This document shows, one piece after another, positions 1 through 4,825 of a stretch of 7,452 bases of DNA (positions within the stretch are counted from its first letter, which is position 1; each line of letters opens with the position of its first letter). Location: contig CAAFWD010000032.1 of NCBI GenBank assembly GCA_900766645.1, forward strand, positions 1-7,452, written 5' to 3'. Below the pieces are notes generated by a model that worked only from the letters and a program-made list of their open reading frames with translations, was not told where the DNA came from and searched no databases. The position numbers and the translations under genes were made by a program. The DNA is from an uncultured Cetobacterium sp. GTDB lineage: Bacteria > Fusobacteriota > Fusobacteriia > Fusobacteriales > Fusobacteriaceae.

Positions 1-18
1 TTCCAACTTTTTTTGCAT
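1..18 (-). CDS. 5' end of a small hydrophobic peptide gene running off the left edge (joins 7333-7452 if circular)
   Basis: A minus-strand ATG at 16-18 has an excellent Shine-Dalgarno, GGAGGA (complement of 26-31), 7 nt upstream. The first six codons read MQKKLE before the window ends. If the molecule is circular, the frame continues without interruption from base 7452 down to a TGA at 7333-7335, giving 45 residues: a short Lys-rich N-terminus followed by an almost uninterrupted run of Phe, Ile, Leu and Tyr. An upstream in-frame TTG (complement of 31-33) with its own AAGGAG is a possible alternative start. The gene is preceded by an extended -10 promoter at 106-114. The function is unknown. 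What is seen is the start codon, the Shine-Dalgarno and the open frame; the join across the ends is inferred. Confidence 0.55.
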
Positions 19-105
19 GTAATAATCCTCCAAATTTTAACTCTCCTTATATGATATAAAACAACATCTCTTCAAATAAAAAATCTACTCCTTTTAATGC
101 TTAGA

Positions 106-134
106 ATTATAGCACATTTTTTATTTTTATTTAC
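106..134 (-). promoter_or_regulatory. Leftward extended -10 promoter for the small-peptide chain
   Basis: Read on the minus strand, TGCTATAAT (complement of 106-114) is a perfect extended -10 (TGnTATAAT). The hexamer 17 nt upstream, GTAAAT (complement of 129-134), is a poor -35, which an extended -10 can tolerate. Transcription would begin near base 99 and leave a leader of about 80 nt before the ATG at 18. That leader contains three purine-rich Shine-Dalgarno-like blocks: AAAAGGAG, ATAAGGAG and TTGGAGGA. The -35 region overlaps that of the rightward promoter at 130-158, so the two polymerases should compete. Confidence 0.6.
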
Positions 135-158
135 ACTTTCTAAGCTTTTAAATATAAT
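130..158 (+). promoter_or_regulatory. Rightward promoter of the 201-887 gene
   Basis: The -35 TTTACA (130-135) is separated by 17 bp from a perfect -10 TATAAT (153-158). Transcription should start near 165, about 35 nt before the ATG at 201. The -35 lies on top of the -35 of the divergent leftward promoter, so the two genes are probably expressed in competition or under one regulator. Confidence 0.65.
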
Positions 159-200
159 GAAAATATTGCAACTAAATACTATAATAAGGATGGACAAGTT

Positions 201-887
201 ATGAAAATTGACAGAATTGAACAAATTGTATCTGCAAAAAATGTTGATTTATTTTATCGAATCAAAAGCAAAGATTTTGTAATCACTCCCATTGGAGAAA
301 ATTTAGCTCATTTAAAAACAAATCCTGGAAAAACTATTAACAATGGGATGAATCTCGGTGCTTTACCCTCTGTCGCTGAACTTATTAATTATGAAATAAT
401 AAAAAATTTAAAATTAGAACTGATTAACTTAAATAAAATTGAATATTGTATTGATATTGAAACTCCCTTTAAACTTGTTGATAACAAACATATTTTAAAA
501 ACTTTTTACAAAGCTCTCATCCATTTTCATTATAAAAGGGGAAAATTAGATTTTATAACTGATAAGAATTTAAATATTGAAAACACACATTGGAAAGGTT
601 TAAAAGGTTATAAAACTGACCGTTCTATAAAACTTTACTCTAAATTTGAAGAAAAAAATATAATCTCTGAAATAGATCTTTTAAGGCTAGAGTTATCCTT
701 TGGAAAAAGAACAATTGAACAAAATGAAATTAATAATATAACAAATACAGAAAAAGCTAGAAAAGAACTTTTAGAGTTTGTTTTATATTGTGATGAAACT
801 CTTCTTAAAAATGTAAATAGATACTCTAAAAATACTCGAATAACTATAAATCTTTTTAAGAAAAAACTTATAAAAAATTCTCTCTAG
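201..887 (+). CDS. Putative replication-like protein, weak resemblance to phage gene II/X family
   Basis: A 228-residue protein that I do not recognise securely. Several blocks fall in the order seen in filamentous-phage gpII/gpX-type and related plasmid replication proteins: an NPGKTINNGMNLG block (residues 41-53; family pattern NPxKxxxGxNxxG), a CIDI segment (83-86; family (R)xDI), a GYKTDRSIKLYSKFEE block (136-151; family GxxxxxxKxYDKxxE) and LLRLELSF (160-167; family LRxElxx). An HFH at 108-110 could be an HUH metal site, but I see no convincing catalytic Tyr motif. At 228 aa it would lack the usual C-terminal part. The start is supported by AAGGA at 186-190, 10 nt upstream, and by the promoter at 130-158. 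A mini-frame ATGGACAAGTTATGA (190-204) overlaps the start. Two terminators follow. The role could be an auxiliary, single-strand-directed or decayed second replicon; the assignment is tentative. Confidence 0.5.
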   Translation: MKIDRIEQIVSAKNVDLFYRIKSKDFVITPIGENLAHLKTNPGKTINNGMNLGALPSVAELINYEIIKNLKLELINLNKIEYCIDIETPFKLVDNKHILKTFYKALIHFHYKRGKLDFITDKNLNIENTHWKGLKGYKTDRSIKLYSKFEEKNIISEIDLLRLELSFGKRTIEQNEINNITNTEKARKELLEFVLYCDETLLKNVNRYSKNTRITINLFKKKLIKNSL

Positions 888-933
888 TTATATGCCTAAA
901 AAAATTTAATCCAGCATTTATAACTATTTTTTA

Positions 934-967
934 ATAAAGCTAAAACTTTAGCTTTATATTTTTTTTT
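934..967 (+). terminator. Rho-independent terminator of the 201-887 gene
   Basis: A perfect inverted repeat, ATAAAGCTAAA (934-944) and TTTAGCTTTAT (947-957), closes a small loop and is followed by a T run to 967. It lies 46 bp after the TAG at 885-887. Confidence 0.8.
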
Positions 968-970
968 ACC

Positions 971-995
971 AAAAGTCCGCCCGTCGGACTTTTTT
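971..995 (+). terminator. Second, tandem terminator (GTCCG/CGGAC family)
   Basis: AAAAGTCCG (971-979), loop CCCGT, CGGACTTTT (985-993), then further T to 995. It sits 3 bp behind the previous terminator and upstream of the partition promoter, so it acts as an insulator. The flanking A run gives weaker bidirectional character. The same stem recurs at 2933-2960 and 4785-4812. Confidence 0.85.
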
Positions 996-1019
996 CTTTT
1001 CATTCAATTTTGAAATCTC

Positions 1020-1051
1020 TTGACATTTAATTGTAGTAAAAAGTATAATTA
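1020..1051 (+). promoter_or_regulatory. Partition-operon promoter with an embedded operator-like inverted repeat
   Basis: A consensus -35 TTGACA (1020-1025), 18-bp spacer and consensus -10 TATAAT (1044-1049) form the strongest promoter in the window. TAATTGTA (1028-1035) and TATAATTA (1044-1051) form a 7-of-8 inverted repeat around an 8-bp centre, filling the spacer and covering the -10. This is a plausible operator for autorepression by the ribbon-helix-helix protein encoded just downstream. The promoter is directly visible; the operator role is inferred. Confidence 0.75.
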
Positions 1052-1078
1052 TTTTAATAAAAACTTTGGAGGTTTTTT

Positions 1079-1285
1079 ATGATTGATAATAGAGGTGGAG
1101 CACGTGAAGGTGCTGGAAAAAAACGAGTTTTTATAGAACCAGTTGACGTTAATGCCCGTCTTGAAAAAAATGAACTTGATTTAATTGAAAGATTAGGAAC
1201 AGGTAAAACAAAATCAGAAAAAATTAGAAGTATAATTAAATTAGGTTTAGATGCTTTAGGCACATCAAGCATCAAGGAGGGATAG
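1079..1285 (+). CDS. Small ribbon-helix-helix DNA-binding protein, first gene of the partition operon
   Basis: A 68-residue basic protein. The N-terminal NRGGAREGAGKKR (residues 4-16) is a Gly/Ala/Arg motif often found at the start of small plasmid and phage DNA-binding proteins. A short beta-strand (about 20-28, EPVDVNARL), a helix (29-39) and a second helix (43-60, with KSEKIRSIIKLGLDAL) match the CopG/Arc-type ribbon-helix-helix layout. GGAGG at 1068-1072 lies 6 nt before the ATG. Its TAG (1283-1285) directly abuts the ATG of parA, and the parA Shine-Dalgarno lies inside its last codons, so translation is probably coupled. The likely role is autorepressor of the operon, or centromere-binding accessory to ParA/ParB. 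The family call is fairly secure; the exact role is inferred from context. Confidence 0.75.
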   Translation: MIDNRGGAREGAGKKRVFIEPVDVNARLEKNELDLIERLGTGKTKSEKIRSIIKLGLDALGTSSIKEG

Positions 1286-2038
1286 ATGAAAGTTATTGCT
1301 ATTATGAACCAAAAAGGTGGGGAAGCTAAAACTACAACTGTAAGAAATTTAAGCTATATTTTATCTCAAAAAAAGAAAAAAGTTTTAACTATAGATATGG
1401 ACTCTCAGGGAAATCTGACAACTAACTCTGGAATACTAAAAAGAGAGGTTCCAACAATTGTTGATGTATTCAACGGAACTCATAATGTTCAAGATGTTAT
1501 TGTAAATGTCAGTAAAAATTTAGATCACATTCCAAGTAACCTTTCTCTTTCAGAGTTTGCACTTTTTCTAGATAAAACAACAGGTTGGACTAGACTGTTA
1601 AAAGATTCAATTGAAAATATAAAAGAAAACTATGATTATATACTTATAGATTGTCCACCAGCTTTGGATTTTTCAACGTACAATGCTCTTTGTGCAGCTG
1701 ATGATATTATTATAACTTTACAAGCTGAGGAAAACTCTGTAGAGGGAATCTCAGACCTTATTAGATCTATAAATATGATCAGAGAAAGAGAGAATGACTC
1801 TTTAAAAGTTTGTGGAATTGTAATTACAAAGTTTAAAAAAGCTACAAATCTTCAAAATCAGTTTAAAGAACTGCTTTCAAACCATTTTGGAGAGTTGGTT
1901 TTCAACACTGTAATCAGAGATAATATAAAAATATCTGAGGCAAATCACAGTCACAAATCCATAGTGGAGTTTGACAAAAATTCCAATGGAGCAAAGGATT
2001 ACATATCTCTATCTAAAGAGGTTCTAAAAAGAATATAG
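1286..2038 (+). CDS. parA: ParA-type partition ATPase with a variant Walker A
   Basis: A 250-residue ParA/Soj/MinD-type ATPase of the short form without an N-terminal HTH. It should bind ATP, dimerise on nucleoid DNA and be driven off by ParB, positioning plasmid copies before division. The deviant Walker A KGGEAKTTT spans residues 10-18, with the two lysines Lys10 and Lys15. Walker A' is DMDSQGN (37-43) and Walker B is YILIDCPP (118-125, Asp122). Most short ParAs have KGGxGKT; here the Gly before Lys15 is Ala (codon GCT, 1325-1327). Other residues at this position occur in F/P1-type ParAs (KGGVYKT), so activity is not excluded. AAGGAGGG at 1274-1281 sits close to the ATG. The gene lies between the RHH gene and parB in one operon. 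Confidence 0.93.
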   Translation: MKVIAIMNQKGGEAKTTTVRNLSYILSQKKKKVLTIDMDSQGNLTTNSGILKREVPTIVDVFNGTHNVQDVIVNVSKNLDHIPSNLSLSEFALFLDKTTGWTRLLKDSIENIKENYDYILIDCPPALDFSTYNALCAADDIIITLQAEENSVEGISDLIRSINMIRERENDSLKVCGIVITKFKKATNLQNQFKELLSNHFGELVFNTVIRDNIKISEANHSHKSIVEFDKNSNGAKDYISLSKEVLKRI

Positions 2039-2049
2039 AAGGGGGTAAC

Positions 2050-2934
2050 ATGAAAAAATTTAATTTGAGTAACAATCACCTTAACAACCTTGGTGATATT
2101 AATGGTCCAGTTTTAGAAAAAACGTCAATTGCTAAATTTAGTGATTTTCAAAATATTACAAATAAACTAATAAAAGAGATTGATTTTGAGGATAGAAGTT
2201 TTATCAATAGATTATCTGATGAATCTGAAATAGAGGGGGATGAAAATTTTCTATCTCTTTATGAATCTATAAAGGGAGCTGGACTTTTAAATCCTATCTA
2301 TCTTTTGAAAAAAGAGGATAAATACACAATTATTTCTGGTTGGAGAAGATCATTGGCTCTAAGAAAACTTTTCAATGAAAATCCAAATAAAATCTACTCA
2401 CAAAAGGCTATTGTTTTTAGAGACAACACCCCTACAGAGATTTTAGAGCAAACATCTATAGATGAAAATACTAAAAGAAAAGATCTAAGTATTTTAGAGT
2501 TGAGCTATAAATTTAATAAAATGTCAGATCAAGCTGGAGTTACAATTGAAGATTGTCTTTCTAAATTTAATATTGGAAAATCTCAGTTCCATGCTATTAA
2601 AAAGGCCATCACTTTTAATGCTTTTATAAAGGAGCGTCTACTTGAAGAGGTAGGACCTGTTAAAGCTGATATTTTAAATAAAATCTATGAGAATGCCATC
2701 ACTAAAATGAGTGAAGAGGAAGCAAAAGAACTGGTACTTTCAAGCAAAGATATGACTAGAGAGGACCTAAGAAAGTTTCTATCTCAAATGGTAAAAGAGA
2801 ATGTGGAAAAGAAAAAAGATGTTTTCCAATTTAAAAGAAATAAAAAGCAAGTTAGCTTTGTTATAAAGGATTCTGTGTCTCAAGAGGACTATGAAAAAAT
2901 TCAAAACTTTATAAAAAATCTACTGAAAAAATAA
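2050..2934 (+). CDS. parB: ParB/Spo0J-family partition protein
   Basis: A 294-residue centromere-binding protein and partner of ParA. After a variable N-terminus (about 1-65) comes the ParB/Srx-like CTPase domain, with LLNPIYLL (79-86), the GWRRSLA box (97-103; family GERRxxA) and DENTKRKDLS (138-147; family ENxxRxDL). Conservation of both boxes suggests CTP-dependent clamping. A helix-turn-helix region lies at about 160-188 (IEDCLSKFNIGKSQFHAIKKA). The C-terminus (about 255-294) is Lys-rich and likely dimerises. GAAGGGGG precedes the ATG, which starts 11 bp after the parA stop. The TAA (2932-2934) is already part of the following terminator's A tract. I could not identify a parS site. Confidence 0.92.
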   Translation: MKKFNLSNNHLNNLGDINGPVLEKTSIAKFSDFQNITNKLIKEIDFEDRSFINRLSDESEIEGDENFLSLYESIKGAGLLNPIYLLKKEDKYTIISGWRRSLALRKLFNENPNKIYSQKAIVFRDNTPTEILEQTSIDENTKRKDLSILELSYKFNKMSDQAGVTIEDCLSKFNIGKSQFHAIKKAITFNAFIKERLLEEVGPVKADILNKIYENAITKMSEEEAKELVLSSKDMTREDLRKFLSQMVKENVEKKKDVFQFKRNKKQVSFVIKDSVSQEDYEKIQNFIKNLLKK

Positions 2935-2960
2935 AAAGTCCGCCCGTCGGACTTTTTTTT
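2933..2960 (+). terminator. Terminator of the partition operon, overlapping the parB stop
   Basis: AAAAAGTCCG (2933-2942), loop CCCGT, CGGAC (2948-2952), then eight T (2953-2960). Its stem and loop match the terminator at 971-995. The first two A are the last two bases of the parB TAA. Confidence 0.88.
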
Positions 2961-2979
2961 ACGACAATGGTTAATTGAA

Positions 2980-2993
2980 CTAATTTTAATTAG
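2980..2993. promoter_or_regulatory. Short palindrome upstream of the methyltransferase gene
   Basis: CTAATT (2980-2985), TT, AATTAG (2988-2993) is a perfect inverted repeat that ends at the Shine-Dalgarno AGGGAGG (2992-2998). TTGAAC (2975-2980) resembles a -35, but no -10 fits before the ATG, so the promoter is not resolved. It may be a small operator or a chance AT palindrome. Confidence 0.25.
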
Positions 2994-3002
2994 GGAGGAT
3001 TT

Positions 3003-3689
3003 ATGAAAAAATTAATAGATAACGGACTGGAAGCTTGGGAGGTAAATGCCAAGTTTTGGGATGAACAGATGGGAGATAATTCCAATTTTTTTCACAGGGA
3101 TATTGTGAGACCCTCTGTGGAAAAATTATTAGATTTAAAAAAAGATGATTTAGTTCTTGATATTGCCTGTGGGAATGGAAATTTTTCAGAGTATATGGCA
3201 AAACTTGGAATTCAAGTTGTAGCTTTTGATTACTCCCCTAAAATGATTGAACTGGCTAAAAAGCGTAGAGCTAAATTTTTAGATAAAATAACTTTTTCAG
3301 TTTGTGATGCCACAGACTACTCTCAACTTTTAACTTTAAAACAAAATAAACTTTTTACTAAAGCTGTGGCAAATATGGCTATTATGGATATCTCTGATAT
3401 AGAGCCTCTTTTTAAAGCTGTTTATGAGATGTTAGAATCTAATGGTAGTTTTGTTTTTGCAACACACCACCCTGCGTTTACATATCCAAATAATGATTAT
3501 TTCTCAAGTTCCATTAATAAAGGAATAGCTATAGAGGGACAGCCTGTAAAGCACAACTATTACCACCGTTCAATTTCAGATATTTTTAATTGTGCTTTTA
3601 AGTTTGGTTTCACTGTAAATGGATTTTATGAAATCCCCTTTGAAAATGAAAAAACTCCAATTATTATGGTTATTCGTTTACAAAAATAA
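3003..3689 (+). CDS. Class I SAM-dependent methyltransferase, substrate unknown
   Basis: A 228-residue Rossmann-fold methyltransferase of the Methyltransf_11/25 type. Motif I is VLDIACGNG (residues 51-59). Asp76 in VVAFDYSP (72-79) is the expected acidic residue that holds the SAM ribose, and VCDATD (100-105) is the motif II/III region. The N-terminal NAKFWDEQMGD (15-25) with FHRDIVRP (30-37) is typical of a group of uncharacterised small-molecule methyltransferases. There is no DNA-recognition domain and no NPPY or PC motif, so it is not a DNA modification enzyme of the usual kind. AGGGAGG at 2992-2998 supports the start. It follows the partition terminator, so it is a separate unit, and it converges on the membrane-protein gene with a 5-bp gap and no visible terminator. 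The substrate cannot be told from sequence. Confidence 0.88.
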   Translation: MKKLIDNGLEAWEVNAKFWDEQMGDNSNFFHRDIVRPSVEKLLDLKKDDLVLDIACGNGNFSEYMAKLGIQVVAFDYSPKMIELAKKRRAKFLDKITFSVCDATDYSQLLTLKQNKLFTKAVANMAIMDISDIEPLFKAVYEMLESNGSFVFATHHPAFTYPNNDYFSSSINKGIAIEGQPVKHNYYHRSISDIFNCAFKFGFTVNGFYEIPFENEKTPIIMVIRLQK

Positions 3690-3694
3690 AAAAA

Positions 3695-4375
3695 TTATGG
3701 ATAAACAGTTTTTATCACATAAATTAGTGGAAGCCACATAATAAAAGATATATAAGGAATATAAAATTCTTTTAAATTATATTTTTCTAATAGATCCATG
3801 TATTTCTTTAGAACTTTTTCTAAAAACATTGCTAAACCTAAAAATATAAGTACAGAAATAATTATAGGAACAGCAATATAAAGAGAAAAATAATTATGAA
3901 GTACAAGAGACCCTAATCCTACTGTACCAAATAAAAATATATAAAAAGATTGAAAACTATGTACTACACTTAGAAAAAATTTTAATACAGATCCTACTGG
4001 TGAAAGAATCTTTCCTCCTTCATCAGATAAAAATTTAATATTTTTTTTATAAAAGGCCATAAACAAATCTCTAACTATTTTAACTCCTAATAAAATATAA
4101 GATATTTTTAATATTTTAAATGAAGTTACATTGGATAAATCAAAAAATAATGTAATAAGAAACCAGATTATAGCTATAATAAAAATACAAATTATTTTAG
4201 AGAAAATATATTCAATAATGCTCCAAACCCCAGATATAAAATTTTCAACTTTCTTATTCCAATCCCCTCCTTTTACATAGGTATTAGTAGCTAAAAAAAA
4301 TATAAATGCAAAATAAAGTGTAAGGGCATATAAAAATATTGGTACAGCTGTGTGCAAAATCTTTGTAAAAATCAT
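3695..4375 (-). CDS. Multi-pass membrane protein of unknown function
   Basis: A 226-residue protein that I do not recognise. Hydrophobic stretches at about residues 9-29, 58-78, 88-105 (weaker), 130-158, 163-185 and 203-222 suggest five or six membrane segments. The soluble loops are short and Lys-rich (33-45, 108-123, 186-202). No catalytic, transporter or peptidase motif stands out. GAAGGAG (complement of 4381-4387) lies 5 nt before the ATG, and a promoter with 9-bp direct repeats lies at 4403-4441. It is a monocistronic cargo gene between the methyltransferase (convergent) and ywbE (divergent). Possible roles include immunity or resistance membrane protein or a transporter component, but nothing in the sequence decides this. 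Confidence 0.8.
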   Translation of the reverse strand: MIFTKILHTAVPIFLYALTLYFAFIFFLATNTYVKGGDWNKKVENFISGVWSIIEYIFSKIICIFIIAIIWFLITLFFDLSNVTSFKILKISYILLGVKIVRDLFMAFYKKNIKFLSDEGGKILSPVGSVLKFFLSVVHSFQSFYIFLFGTVGLGSLVLHNYFSLYIAVPIIISVLIFLGLAMFLEKVLKKYMDLLEKYNLKEFYIPYISFIMWLPLIYVIKTVYP

Positions 4376-4402
4376 AAAATCTCCTTCAAGTAATGTTTTT
4401 TA

Positions 4403-4441
4403 AGTATCATTTATAGTATCATTCCTGTTTTCTTTAGTCAA
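4403..4441 (-). promoter_or_regulatory. Promoter of the membrane-protein gene with 9-bp direct repeats over the -10
   Basis: On the minus strand, -35 TTGACT (complement of 4436-4441), a 17-bp spacer and -10 TACTAT (complement of 4413-4418). AATGATACT occurs twice, as the complements of 4415-4423 and 4403-4411, 12 bp apart, bracketing the -10 and the likely start point. This arrangement suits a repressor or activator site. The promoter match is good at -35 and moderate at -10; the operator role is inferred. Confidence 0.55.
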
Positions 4442-4500
4442 TTAATTACAAATCATATTTATTTAATAATCTAAAATTCCCCTATAAAACTTTCTTCATT

Positions 4501-4528
4501 TTGCTTTATGTAAGCTATAGTGTATAAT
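4501..4528 (+). promoter_or_regulatory. Promoter of ywbE
   Basis: TTGCTT (4501-4506), 16-bp spacer, TATAAT (4523-4528). Transcription should start near 4535, about 45 nt before the ATG. It is divergent from the membrane-protein promoter about 60 bp away. Confidence 0.5.
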
Positions 4529-4579
4529 ATTATGAATATGGTTTTTAAAATAATTAATAAGATACATAAAGGAGAAACA

Positions 4580-4771
4580 ATGAAAGGTACAAATAGAAAA
4601 GATATTACCCCTGGGTTAAAGGTTATGGTTGTAAAAAAAGAGGACCAAAGAACAGGAAAATTAACTGAAGGAGTTGTAAAAGATATTCTTACAAACTCAG
4701 CCACTCACCCTCACGGAATAAAAGTGAGACTTCAAGATGGAACAGTTGGAAGAGTTCAAGAGATCAAATAG
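4580..4771 (+). CDS. ywbE: YwbE family protein (DUF2196)
   Basis: A 63-residue protein recognised from the family pattern DITPGLxVxxVxKxDQRTGKLTxGxVKDIL followed by SxTHPHGIKVRLxDGxVGRVQ. Here the blocks are DITPGLKVMVV (residues 8-18), DQRTGKLTEG (22-31), VKDIL (33-37), THPHGIKVRLQDG (42-54) and VGRVQEI (56-62), almost the whole protein and essentially full length. The biochemical role of the family is not known to me. AAAGGAG lies just upstream of the ATG at 4580; the frame is open upstream to a GTG at 4520, but those codons lack a Shine-Dalgarno and family similarity begins after 4580. It is monocistronic, ending before the bidirectional terminator. YwbE is usually a chromosomal gene, so it may be captured cargo. 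Confidence 0.88.
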   Translation: MKGTNRKDITPGLKVMVVKKEDQRTGKLTEGVVKDILTNSATHPHGIKVRLQDGTVGRVQEIK

Positions 4772-4784
4772 TTTTTACTAAAAT

Positions 4785-4812
4785 AAAAAAAGTCCGACGG
4801 TCGGACTTTTTT
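4785..4812. terminator. Bidirectional terminator between ywbE and the initiator gene
   Basis: AAAAAAAGTCCGA (4785-4797), loop CGG, TCGGACTTTTTT (4801-4812). With A and T runs on both sides it can stop ywbE from the left and the initiator gene (TAA at 4826-4828) from the right. It is the third GTCCG/CGGAC terminator, with one extra stem pair and a different loop from the other two. Confidence 0.9.
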
Positions 4813-4825
4813 GCTTTTTAATATT

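Noticed and set aside
190..204. Four-codon leader peptide MDKL overlapping the start at 201
   Set aside because: It is too short, and its ATG falls directly on the end of the Shine-Dalgarno; probably chance.
1054..1275. 73-codon minus-strand frame
   Set aside because: It is antisense to the ribbon-helix-helix gene, which has a promoter, a Shine-Dalgarno and family similarity. The antisense frame has none.
3001..3201. 66-codon minus-strand frame
   Set aside because: It lies opposite the methyltransferase N-terminus including motif I; no Shine-Dalgarno or recognisable protein.
3003..3689. DNA methyltransferase of a restriction-modification system
   Set aside because: It lacks NPPY/DPPY or PC motifs and a target-recognition domain, and no restriction enzyme gene is nearby.
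4520..4579. N-terminal extension of ywbE from a GTG at 4520
   Set aside because: The GTG lies on the -10 box, and family similarity and the Shine-Dalgarno both point to the ATG at 4580.
4471..4704. 77-codon minus-strand frame
   Set aside because: It is the complement of ywbE and its promoter; the plus-strand gene is clearly the real one.
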